From the NCBI GenBank assembly GCA_023428025.1, contig JAEYZN010000012.1:186001-250000 (forward strand): a stretch of DNA of 64,000 nt, given 5' to 3'. The DNA is from Bacillota bacterium (GTDB lineage: Bacteria > Bacillota > Clostridia > Christensenellales > SZUA-584). Shown here piece after piece: positions 56,433-64,000 of this stretch. Position 1 is the stretch's first letter; the number at the start of each line of letters is the position of its first letter. Below the pieces are notes generated by a model that saw only the letters and a list, made by a program, of their open reading frames with translations, was not told the origin of the DNA and did no database searches. The position numbers and the translations under genes are program-made.

Positions 56433-58178
56433 TTAAGCGTTTGGGTCGTATGCGTAGGTGGCATAAAAACCGGTATTGCCTTGGCCAATATAATCGATAA
56501 AATAGAGCTTGCCGTTTGCAAAAGCTATCTCGGGCGTGCTGCACAGCGCCGACAGCTGCGGCGGTCCGCCAGCGGCCGTGTCGAATACATATAAGCCGGA
56601 TGAATAGCCGTCTGCCGGTTGGTCGACCGACGCGTCCGTATAATAGATCAGGCCGTTGTTTCTGAAACAAAAATCGACGATCTCCGCGTGACTCGCGATC
56701 AGCGTTGTTTCCCCTGAATCTATATCACAGAGTTTCAGGCTCGTCAAGACCTGCTCGTTCTGCGACGCTGTTGTTTCCAGCACCAGAAGCTTCTTCCCGT
56801 CCGGCGATATTCTGATATCCGTGCCCGTTGCCAGTTCCCGTCTGGTCTCACCGATTTCATACACCTTTCCGGCAACACTGTCCGCGAAGAACACCCGCTG
56901 CCCAAAAACTGCGATATTGCCTTCGTCACCGGCCTGCTCTTCAACTGCGCTGATGACGAAACTGCCGTCCCCGGCAAAGGAACATTTTCTCAATTGAAGC
57001 GATTCATATCCGCTCATGGCATAGAGCACGTCTTCCGATTCCGACCATGCGAATGAAGTCGTCTGACTGCCAAAACCCTCTTCGCCAAGATTGATCAGAG
57101 CGCCAGACGTAAAATCGTAGACGTAAAGAACGCGATTCTCTATGGACACGTCCAGCAGGGCGAGATAACGTCCGTCAAAGGAGTATGCAGCCTTGTCGAT
57201 AGAAGAGAATTCCGGCGTGTCCACGTTCTGGATCCGCCCGTTTATGTCCAGCGTCCACAGTTTCTCGGACGGCAGGAAAACATCGGGCTCGCCCGGCTGA
57301 TAGACGCGCGAGAACGCAACCGTTCCGCTTGGCGATGTGGCCAGATACCGACCGTTCTGCAGGAGCACCGGCGTATTGACAAGCACACCGTCCTTCAGCA
57401 AGACGCTGCGCCCTTCGGCCGATGAATAGTTGATATCCGTCATAAAGTCGGGCAAAGCGCCAGCCGCCAGTTGGATGACAGAGATCGTTTTATCGGGCAG
57501 CTTCTCTGCCAGAAGGGATGCGGCCTGCTGCTGAAAGCTCTCGGCAGCCGCCTGAGTCGGGAAAGCCTGCGATATCAGCAGCTTGTTCCGCTTGTCGGAA
57601 CACAGCACCGGGGACATATCGATATCCTCAGGCCAAACGCCCTCCTGATGCTCGAAAAACGCGTCGGACACGCAGTAATATGCGGCGCCGTTATTGGCCG
57701 CGCCTGCTGTCATCTGAATGGCAATGCTGCCTTCAGATTCTTCAACAGTATAGGAAACCTCCTGAGACAGCTGAACGTAAACGATAAGGGAATTATCGTT
57801 GGCGGGCACTTCACGGAACAGGCCGGAAACCAGCCCTGACAGGTCCCAAGCCGTCTTTTGTTCATAGTCCCAGAAGCTGATATCCTCAAGCTGCACCTTC
57901 AGCCTGTATGGCTGCGCCAGCATGGAGATCTCATACGCCGGCGGATGCGTCAGCTTGGATTCAGGGTAGCCCGCCACACGGCTGCCGCTTAAAAGCGACA
58001 GCGTTACCGTCGCCTGGCTTCCGTCGCTGCCTATATCGACGTCCTTCAGATTGACATTCTCGGCAGGCTTATCCACACCGCCCGTGGTTGACTGCCCCGC
58101 TCCCGGGGCACAGGCAGCCGTGAATGCCATAAGAAGTATAACGGCCAGAGCAAGCGATGTTTTTCTCAATACGTTCAT
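56433..58178 (-). CDS. Orphan lipoprotein with AMIN-like and beta-propeller-like parts
   Basis: The 581-residue product has a lipoprotein signal (lipobox TAAC, Cys23 from ATG 58178; ATG 58190, overlapping the previous stop, is an alternative start). Residues about 45-160 look AMIN-like, a beta-rich domain found in envelope amidases. From about residue 270 repeated blade-like units (FDGRYLALLDVS, SPDGKKLLVLE, FRNNGLIYYTDA) suggest a six- to seven-bladed propeller. It is co-transcribed with the SAH deaminase gene and gatCAB, with no clear functional link. I do not recognise a named family. Confidence 0.7.
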   Translation of the reverse strand: MNVLRKTSLALAVILLMAFTAACAPGAGQSTTGGVDKPAENVNLKDVDIGSDGSQATVTLSLLSGSRVAGYPESKLTHPPAYEISMLAQPYRLKVQLEDISFWDYEQKTAWDLSGLVSGLFREVPANDNSLIVYVQLSQEVSYTVEESEGSIAIQMTAGAANNGAAYYCVSDAFFEHQEGVWPEDIDMSPVLCSDKRNKLLISQAFPTQAAAESFQQQAASLLAEKLPDKTISVIQLAAGALPDFMTDINYSSAEGRSVLLKDGVLVNTPVLLQNGRYLATSPSGTVAFSRVYQPGEPDVFLPSEKLWTLDINGRIQNVDTPEFSSIDKAAYSFDGRYLALLDVSIENRVLYVYDFTSGALINLGEEGFGSQTTSFAWSESEDVLYAMSGYESLQLRKCSFAGDGSFVISAVEEQAGDEGNIAVFGQRVFFADSVAGKVYEIGETRRELATGTDIRISPDGKKLLVLETTASQNEQVLTSLKLCDIDSGETTLIASHAEIVDFCFRNNGLIYYTDASVDQPADGYSSGLYVFDTAAGGPPQLSALCSTPEIAFANGKLYFIDYIGQGNTGFYATYAYDPNA

Positions 58179-58186
58179 TTCCCTCG

Positions 58187-59470
58187 TCATGCAAACAGTT
58201 TTGCCGCGTATTGCGCCGCTTTCGTCTTGATTTCTTCAACATCACCGAAGGTGACAGTGCCATTTTCATAGATGATTTTACCGCCCACCATCGTCAGCGA
58301 AACGTCCGCATCGCTGCCGCTGTATACGAAATGGTTGAGCAGATTGGTTCGCGGGCACCAGCGGACGCCATCCGTATTGATGATGATGAGATCGGCCTGC
58401 TTGCCCGCTTCCAGGCTTCCGGTGACTTTTTCCAGCCCCAGTGCCTTTGCGCCGTTTATCGTCGCGAGGCGAACCGCCGTCTGAGCCGGAATCAGCGTTG
58501 GATCACGGTTGATACCCTTCTGCAAGAATGCCGTCAGCGTCATCTCCTCCATCATGGACAGGTTGTTGTTGCTGGCCGCACCGTCCGTTGCGCAGCTGAC
58601 GTTGACCCCGCGCTCCAGCATGCGGGCCACGCGCGGGACGCCGCTGCCCAGCTTCAGATTGCTGCCGGGGCAAGACATCACGCTGACGCCATATTGCGCC
58701 ATGATGTCGATATCATCGTCGCTGACCCACACGCAATGGGCCGCCATCACCGGCAGTTCCAGCACGCCCAGGCTTTGGAGCAGACCGATGGGCGTTTTGC
58801 CATGCCGCGCAATGCTGTCCTCATGCTCGCCCTTGGTCTCGCTGATATGCACGTGGATGCGGGAATTCAGCTTCGTCGCTGTGTCCCGGATTTTCTCGAA
58901 CATGGCCGGGCTGACGGTGTATTCGGCGTGCGGACCGATCACAGCGGTGATAAGGTCATATTCCTCCACGACATCAAAGAAAGCTTCGGCTCTTTTCAGA
59001 CGCTCGTCGCCGCCGCCGTCGATATCCAGCACGGCCGTCGCAATCAGAGCGCGATGCCCCGAATCATGCGCCGCTTTCGCGATCTGCGCGTTGAAGTTGT
59101 ACATGTCCGAAAAACACGTAACGCCCCCCGCCGCAAGCTCGCACATCGACAGCATGGTGCCCCAATAGACGGCCTCCCCGGTCAGCCGCGCTTCAGCAGG
59201 CCAGATGTGATTATTCAGCCAGTCCATCAGCGCCGTGTCGTCGGCGTAGCCGCGCATCATCGTCATGGGCACGTGCGTGTGCGTGTTGATGAAGCCGGGC
59301 GCGATGATGCCGCCTCCCGCGTCTATCGCCCGGTCGGCTTCAAACGCCGGCGCGTCCGCTTCCGGCCCGGCGTAGAGTATCGTGTCATTCTCGACGAGCA
59401 CGCAGCCGTCAACGCAGGTATCGTTGCTGTCCGCCGTGACCAGAAAACCGTTTTTGATCCGTATCTTCAT
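58187..59470 (-). CDS. mtaD: 5-methylthioadenosine/S-adenosylhomocysteine deaminase (MtaD family)
   Basis: The enzyme deaminates SAH (to S-inosylhomocysteine) and related thio-nucleosides. The 427-residue amidohydrolase shows metal ligands in INTHTHVPMTMMRG, HVHISET, AAHCVWVSD and SCATDGAASNNNLSM. Start ATG 59470 overlaps the ahcY stop as ATGA. Pairing with ahcY points to methyl-cycle recycling. A role on other nucleosides cannot be excluded. Confidence 0.9.
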   Translation of the reverse strand: MKIRIKNGFLVTADSNDTCVDGCVLVENDTILYAGPEADAPAFEADRAIDAGGGIIAPGFINTHTHVPMTMMRGYADDTALMDWLNNHIWPAEARLTGEAVYWGTMLSMCELAAGGVTCFSDMYNFNAQIAKAAHDSGHRALIATAVLDIDGGGDERLKRAEAFFDVVEEYDLITAVIGPHAEYTVSPAMFEKIRDTATKLNSRIHVHISETKGEHEDSIARHGKTPIGLLQSLGVLELPVMAAHCVWVSDDDIDIMAQYGVSVMSCPGSNLKLGSGVPRVARMLERGVNVSCATDGAASNNNLSMMEEMTLTAFLQKGINRDPTLIPAQTAVRLATINGAKALGLEKVTGSLEAGKQADLIIINTDGVRWCPRTNLLNHFVYSGSDADVSLTMVGGKIIYENGTVTFGDVEEIKTKAAQYAAKLFA

Positions 59471-60708
59471 GACTTTGCTCCATACATATATTCCCTCTGG
59501 GCGTCGGTCAGCGTGTCGATGCTGATGCCCATCGCATGCAGCTTCAGCAGCGCCGCCTGCGCGCTGAACTCCTTCGGAACACTGTAGACCTTGTTATTGA
59601 GCTGGCCGCGCTGCTGCACCAGATACTTGAGCGACAACGCCTGTATCGCGAAGCTTAAGTCCATGATCTCCGCCGGATGGCCGTCTCCCGCGGCGAGGTT
59701 GACCAGGCGGCCTTCGGCGATGAGGTAAATCGTCTTGCCGCCGAACTCGTAAGCCATGATGTTCTCGCGCGCCAGATAACTCTTCTGCGCTACCGCCTCA
59801 AGACGCTTTGTGTCGATTTCAACGTTGAAATGCCCGGCATTGGTGAGTATGGCGCCGTCCTTCATCATGGAAAAATGGCGGGGCGCGATCACGCCGCTGC
59901 AGCCGGTGACGGTCACGAATATGTCGCCCTGCTTTGCGGCGGCGTCCATCGGCATCACGTCGAAGCTGTCCATCACGGCTTCCAGCGCGCGCACCGGATC
60001 AGTCTCCGTGACAATGACGCGGGCGCCAAGGCCCTTGGCGCGCATCGCAACCCCTTTGCCGCACCAGCCGTAGCCGGACACCACCACATTTTTTCCGGCA
60101 ATCAGCAGATTGGTGGTGCGCATGATGCCGTCCCAGACGGACTGGCCGGTGCCGTAGCGGTTATCAAAAAGGTGCTTGGCGTCCGCGTCGTTCACGGCGA
60201 TCACCGGGTAACGCAGCGTCCCCGCCTTGTCTCTCGCGCGCAGGCGCATCAGCCCGGTCGTCGTCTCCTCGCTGGCGCCGATCACATCTGCCAGCTTGCC
60301 CGTATCCCGCGTATGCAGCGCCTCGGAAAGATCCGCGCCGTCGTCCAGCACCAAATGAGGTCCGTGCGCCAGCGTCATGGATATGTGACGGTCGTATTCC
60401 TCTCCGGTTGCGCCATGCCAGGCAAACACATCCGTGCCGCCCGCGGCCAGCGCCGCCGCGATATCGTCTTTGGTGGACAGCGGATTGGAGCCTGTTACGG
60501 CCATCTGAGCACCGCCCGCCTGCAACACACGGCACAGATACGCTGTTTTGGCTTCCAGATGGATGGACACCGACACACGCAGGCCGGCAAAGGGCTGCTC
60601 TTCTTTGAATGCGTTATGCAGCGCCGACAGCACAGGCATATGCTTTTGCACCCACTTGATTTTCAGCTCTCCTTGGGCGGCAAGGCCGATATCCCTGATT
60701 TCACTCAT
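59467..60708 (-). CDS. ahcY: Adenosylhomocysteinase (short form)
   Basis: AhcY cleaves SAH, or S-inosylhomocysteine in some archaea, to homocysteine and nucleoside using bound NAD. The 413-residue protein shows LEAKTAYLCRVLQAGGAQMAVTGSNPLST, FDNRYGTGQS, the NAD motif GYGWCGKG and NAGHFNVEID. It ends QREYMYGAKS without the KPDHYRY tail of long AhcY enzymes, like archaeal and Thermotoga-type forms. It overlaps galU and mtaD by 4 bases each. Confidence 0.92.
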   Translation of the reverse strand: MSEIRDIGLAAQGELKIKWVQKHMPVLSALHNAFKEEQPFAGLRVSVSIHLEAKTAYLCRVLQAGGAQMAVTGSNPLSTKDDIAAALAAGGTDVFAWHGATGEEYDRHISMTLAHGPHLVLDDGADLSEALHTRDTGKLADVIGASEETTTGLMRLRARDKAGTLRYPVIAVNDADAKHLFDNRYGTGQSVWDGIMRTTNLLIAGKNVVVSGYGWCGKGVAMRAKGLGARVIVTETDPVRALEAVMDSFDVMPMDAAAKQGDIFVTVTGCSGVIAPRHFSMMKDGAILTNAGHFNVEIDTKRLEAVAQKSYLARENIMAYEFGGKTIYLIAEGRLVNLAAGDGHPAEIMDLSFAIQALSLKYLVQQRGQLNNKVYSVPKEFSAQAALLKLHAMGISIDTLTDAQREYMYGAKS

Positions 60709-61586
60709 GCTTGAAACTCCTTGACTATGCTTTGTAGATAGTCTGAGAAACTGTCCTTCAGATCATCCCGGCGAAGCGCGAACTCCACGGTCGCTTTCAG
60801 GAAGCCCAGTTTGTCGCCCACGTCATACCGCTTGCCTTCGAACTCGAACGCATAGATATCCTGCATCGTGCCCAGCGTATTGAGCGCATCAGTCAGCTGT
60901 ATCTCACCATTTTTCCCAGGCTGCTGTTTATTTAGTATGTGAAATATATCGGGTGTGATAATATAACGTCCCAGTATGGCAAGATCGGACGGCGCGTCAG
61001 CCACCGCCGGTTTTTCAACAAGCCCCGCAGTTTTATGAAGGCGTCCGTCATACGTGCCGTTAACGGGATTGATGATACCGTATTTGTCCACTTCGCTTTT
61101 TGGTACGCGCTGCACGCCCAGCACCGAACTGCCGCAGGCTTCATACACCTTCATCAGTTGACCAATTGCGGGGACCTCAGAGTGGACAACATCATCGCCC
61201 AGAAGAACGGCGAACGGCTCGTTGCCCACGAATGACTGCGCGCAGCCGATGGCATGTCCCAGTCCTTTGGCTTCCTTCTGACGCACATAGAACACGTTAA
61301 CGAGATGCGATATATCTTCCACCATGCTCAGAAGAGAGGTGTTGCCCTTGCGTTTCAACTCCGATTCCAACTCATAGGATTTGTCAAAATGATCTTCTAT
61401 ATTGCGTTTTCCGCGGCCTGTGATGATAAGAATGCTCTCAATTCCAGCGCTTATGGCTTCTTCAACGATATATTGGATGGTGGGCTTATCGACGATGGGA
61501 AGCATTTCCTTGGGCTGAGCTTTGGTGGCCGGCAGGAACCGGGTTCCAAGTCCTGCTGCCGGAATGACGGCTTTTCTGATCTTCAC
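60705..61586 (-). CDS. galU: UTP--glucose-1-phosphate uridylyltransferase
   Basis: GalU makes UDP-glucose for wall and membrane polymers. The 293-residue protein shows PAAGLGTRFLPATKAQPKEM, PTIQYIVEEAISAGIE and LGDDVVHSE. It starts with GTG at 61586, with GGAGG 7 bases upstream. It heads a unit with ahcY, mtaD, the lipoprotein and gatCAB. Confidence 0.95.
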   Translation of the reverse strand: MKIRKAVIPAAGLGTRFLPATKAQPKEMLPIVDKPTIQYIVEEAISAGIESILIITGRGKRNIEDHFDKSYELESELKRKGNTSLLSMVEDISHLVNVFYVRQKEAKGLGHAIGCAQSFVGNEPFAVLLGDDVVHSEVPAIGQLMKVYEACGSSVLGVQRVPKSEVDKYGIINPVNGTYDGRLHKTAGLVEKPAVADAPSDLAILGRYIITPDIFHILNKQQPGKNGEIQLTDALNTLGTMQDIYAFEFEGKRYDVGDKLGFLKATVEFALRRDDLKDSFSDYLQSIVKEFQA

Positions 61587-61706
61587 TTTTGTTCCTCCAC
61601 TGTAACTTTGTTGATATGTTATTATACAATATCATCCAAAGCTATAAATTTAACAATTTATGAACGATTAACAGATCTGAGATGTTACAGCTAAACCAGC
61701 CCAACG

Positions 61707-62048
61707 TCAGCCGGGAGGCCAGCCCAAAGCCCGGCCGCCGAGCAGGTGGAGATGCAGATGGTCCACCGTCTGTCCGCCGTCACGGCCGGTGTTCGCGACT
61801 ATACGGAAGCCGCTCACAAGCCCTTGTTCTGCGGCAATTTGTTTCACAACACGCATGATATGCGCCACCAGCTCAAAGTCTTCTTCCTCAAGTGCGGCAA
61901 TGGACGCCACGTGCTTCTTGGGGACGATCAGGATGTGCACCGGCGCTTTCGGGTCGATGTCGTGAAACGCCAGCACCTTTTCGTCCTCATACGCCTTGGA
62001 AGATGGTATCTGTCCGCTGACGATTTTACAGAACAGGCAATTGTCCAT
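61707..62048 (-). CDS. HIT family hydrolase (HinT-like)
   Basis: HinT-type enzymes hydrolyse nucleoside phosphoramidates. The 113-residue protein shows CLFCKIVSGQIPSSK (with CxxC), AFHDIDPKAPVHILIVPKKH and the catalytic HLHLHLLGGR triad, ending GWPPG. It follows mtaB after 14 bp, a common Bacillota arrangement. Confidence 0.95.
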   Translation of the reverse strand: MDNCLFCKIVSGQIPSSKAYEDEKVLAFHDIDPKAPVHILIVPKKHVASIAALEEEDFELVAHIMRVVKQIAAEQGLVSGFRIVANTGRDGGQTVDHLHLHLLGGRALGWPPG

Positions 62049-62062
62049 GGATGAAACCCTCC

Positions 62063-63325
62063 TTATTCACCGTAAGCAGTCAGACCGCTATACGCCTTGA
62101 GCCTGACCGTTTTAAGTTCGTTCTTTTGCGCATGTGCCGCGACGCGGATGTATCTTTCGGAATAGCCTTCAAGGTATTCCGGATATTCCCTGGATTCTTC
62201 TTCGAACAGCACCTCGGCGTTGTGTCCCATCAGATTGCCTATATAGTCCCTCTCAAGCTGCTCACCCAAAGCGATCAGCTCACCCGTCCGCTTTCGCGCC
62301 ACGGCCTTGGGCACCTTGGGTGTCATGCCATAAGCCTTTGTCCCTTCACGCGCGGAGAACGGGAACACATGCAGCCGTGAAAAGCCGATGCGCTCCACGA
62401 ACGCCAGGGTCTTCGCATGCTCGTCCTCCGTTTCGGCGGGAAAGCCGGCGATCACGTCGGTGGTGATGGCAGGCTTGTCAAAGCTCTGCCGCAGCAAATC
62501 CACAAATCCGGCGTATTCCTCCGGCGTATACGGCCGATTCATGCGCTTCAATACCGATGCCGAACCGCTCTGCAACGACAGATGGAAGTGCGGGCAAAAC
62601 CGTGAAGCGGTTGCCGCCTGCTCTACGAATCTCTCATTCAGCACACCCGGCTCGATAGAACCCAGACGGACGCGCGGCCCGACAGCGTCCAGCGCTGTGA
62701 TGACATCTCCCAACCCCTGACCGTTATCATTATAGGACGCGATGTGTATGCCGGTCAAGACCAGCTCTTTGACACCGGCTTCCGCCAGTTCTTGAGCCTC
62801 TATAATAATGTCGTCAAATGCGCGCGAACGGGAACGCCCCCGCACGTATGGAATGATGCAATAGCTGCAAAAACAGTTGCAGCCCTCCTGAATTTTGATA
62901 ATACCGCGCGTTTTTTCGCCCGGCGTGCTGACACGCATGGGCTCATAACCACAGCCGGACAGCACATGCGTTGCGTCGATGTTCTGTCCGCCTTCCAGCA
63001 ACTGCTCGGCGATGTCCACGATATGCGCGCGGTCGTCCGTGCCCACCACAGCATCCACCCCGTCCATTTCGAGCAACGCTGACGCCGACTTCTGCGCCAT
63101 ACAACCGGCCACGATGACCTTGCCGCTTCGCGCAGCCCTGCGTATGGCCGCTCTGGATTTTTTATCCGCAACGGCGGTGACGGTACACGTATTGATCACG
63201 ACGATCTCCGCGTCTTCGCCGAATTCCACCGTCCGGTAACCGCGCTGTTCAAACAGCGACTGCATGTATGTGGAATCGTATGAATTGACCTTGCAGCCCA
63301 GTGTGTAAAAGGCGACCCTTTTCAA
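62063..63325 (-). CDS. mtaB: tRNA t6A37 methylthiotransferase MtaB
   Basis: MtaB adds a methylthio group to t6A37 in tRNA, acting on the product of the TsaBDE pathway whose parts (tsaB, tsaE) are also in this window. The 420-residue protein has N-terminal cluster Cys (YTLGCKVN, NTCTVTA, GCMAQ), the radical-SAM motif CNCFCSYC, and a C-terminal TRAM domain. TTG 63325 overlaps the rsmE stop as TTGA, so it was preferred over the longer ORF. Confidence 0.94.
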   Translation of the reverse strand: MKRVAFYTLGCKVNSYDSTYMQSLFEQRGYRTVEFGEDAEIVVINTCTVTAVADKKSRAAIRRAARSGKVIVAGCMAQKSASALLEMDGVDAVVGTDDRAHIVDIAEQLLEGGQNIDATHVLSGCGYEPMRVSTPGEKTRGIIKIQEGCNCFCSYCIIPYVRGRSRSRAFDDIIIEAQELAEAGVKELVLTGIHIASYNDNGQGLGDVITALDAVGPRVRLGSIEPGVLNERFVEQAATASRFCPHFHLSLQSGSASVLKRMNRPYTPEEYAGFVDLLRQSFDKPAITTDVIAGFPAETEDEHAKTLAFVERIGFSRLHVFPFSAREGTKAYGMTPKVPKAVARKRTGELIALGEQLERDYIGNLMGHNAEVLFEEESREYPEYLEGYSERYIRVAAHAQKNELKTVRLKAYSGLTAYGE

Positions 63326-64000
63326 TACCGCATCTGCCCCTTGTCTATTACACCCCAAAAAGCTTCACTTTTCGGGGATCCCATTAAGAATACAGCGGCT
63401 AATACCGCAATGCCGGCCGTCTCGGTGCGCAGTATGCGCGGCCCCAGCGTGACGGAAATGCCGCCCGCGGCACGCATCTTTTCCACTTCAGCGGCCTCGA
63501 AACCGCCCTCCGAGCCGATCACGACGGCGATGTCCCGCGCATCGCCTTTCAGCGCATCCTGAAGCGGCGTTTCCTTTTCTTCTTCCCAGCAGACGATCAG
63601 CTTTTCGTGCGCCTGCATTCTTTTGAGCACATCGTCAAAACGCAGGATATCGGAAACCTCCGGGATGACGCTGCGCCCGCACTGCTTGACGGCGGCCAGC
63701 GCCACACGCCGAAGCCTTGAGGAATCCTCCGGCTTCTTCACACAGCGCGCTGAGATAAACGGAACAACGCCGCGGGCGCCCAGCTCCACAGCCTTCTGCA
63801 CGATATCCTCCATCTTGGCCGACTTGGGATACGCCTGATACAGCGTAACGGAAACAGCAGGTTCGGTGATGTTCTTTTGGCGCGATAAGATATCGGCTTC
63901 GATGGTGTTGCCGACCGCCGTGATGCGGCAATCATAATCCACGCCGGAGCCGTCGAACACCGTGATATTCTCGCCCGGCTGCATGCGCAGCACGTTTTTG
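63322..64000 (-). CDS. rsmE: 16S rRNA (uracil-1498-N3) methyltransferase RsmE, 5' end outside window
   Basis: RsmE is a SPOUT methyltransferase of 16S rRNA. The 226 residues visible show NVLRMQPGENI near the cut N-terminus, YQAYPKSAKMEDIVQKAVELG, and the SAM-binding knot IGSEGGFEAAEVE and LGPRILRTETA. The N-terminal PUA-like part continues past 64000, so the coding start is not in the window. Confidence 0.94.
   Translation of the reverse strand, partial: KNVLRMQPGENITVFDGSGVDYDCRITAVGNTIEADILSRQKNITEPAVSVTLYQAYPKSAKMEDIVQKAVELGARGVVPFISARCVKKPEDSSRLRRVALAAVKQCGRSVIPEVSDILRFDDVLKRMQAHEKLIVCWEEEKETPLQDALKGDARDIAVVIGSEGGFEAAEVEKMRAAGGISVTLGPRILRTETAGIAVLAAVFLMGSPKSEAFWGVIDKGQMRY

Noticed and set aside
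58157..59587. Plus-strand ORF of 476 codons
   Set aside because: Antisense to mtaD; no start signal and Arg/His-rich.

Overview
The window comes from the chromosome of an endospore-forming Bacillota, most likely class Clostridia. The evidence is a complete spoIIA operon (spoIIAA, spoIIAB, sigF), a spoVA operon (AA to AE), yunB, a hidden spoVM, a BofC-like gene and two alpha/beta-type SASP genes. Bacillota housekeeping gene order supports this (priA-def-fmt-rsmB-rlmN-prpC-prkC-rsgA-rpe-thiN-spoVM next to rpmB-yloU-fakA-recG), as do RemA, a short HisG paired with HisZ, GatCAB, and Shine-Dalgarno (SD) led genes that often start with TTG or GTG. Genus and order cannot be fixed from the sequence alone. 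Most of the window is moderately GC-rich; two AT-richer patches (about 3.9-4.8 kb and 25.0-26.6 kb) look accessory or degraded.

Layout. 1-2 kb: an ECF sigma factor followed by a DUF4349 and a SIMPL lipoprotein (cut by the window edge). 2.1-2.8 kb: bioY with a BirA-like operator over its promoter. 2.8-4.9 kb: a YtxG/YtxH-like stress pair, then a region with a broken IS5-family transposase and a 169-bp inverted-repeat element. 4.9-10.5 kb: tsaE-tsaB-rimI, then hydrolase-murF-ddl and a DUF4870 protein (tRNA t6A synthesis and peptidoglycan precursors). 10.6-13.6 kb: ribU under an FMN riboswitch, a BofC-like gene, yebC and yunB. 13.7-19.1 kb: two class A penicillin-binding proteins facing each other tail to tail. 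19.3-24.1 kb: the spoIIA and spoVA operons, with a sigma-H promoter and two small ORFs. 24.1-27.2 kb: degV, two low-GC orphan genes and five tRNA genes. 27.3-33.8 kb: the histidine operon hisZ-G-D-B-H-A-F-IE. 33.9-34.3 kb: two SASP genes. 34.4-53.0 kb: the conserved housekeeping block named above, with remA, gmk, rpoZ, coaBC and a YicC-family gene. 53.2-61.6 kb: galU, ahcY, an S-adenosylhomocysteine (SAH) deaminase, a propeller lipoprotein and gatCAB. 61.7-64.0 kb: rsmE (cut by the edge), mtaB and a HIT protein.

How the genes fit together. Sporulation is the strongest theme: SpoIIAA/AB/SigF switch on the forespore programme, SpoVA proteins move dipicolinic acid, SpoVM anchors the coat, YunB and the BofC-like protein act later or in signalling, and SASPs coat spore DNA. 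A second theme is the cell envelope (Ddl, MurF, two PBPs, the PrkC/PrpC kinase-phosphatase pair, the ECF group). A third is translation (tRNA genes, TsaB/TsaE, RimI, MtaB, RsmE, RsmB, RlmN, Fmt, Def, GatCAB, L28, RsgA). No phage, CRISPR array or rRNA was seen. I did not find a clear new multi-gene system. The best leads are the micro-ORFs inside the sporulation loci, the deaminase-ahcY pair, the low-GC genes beside the tRNA cluster, and the small inverted-repeat element.
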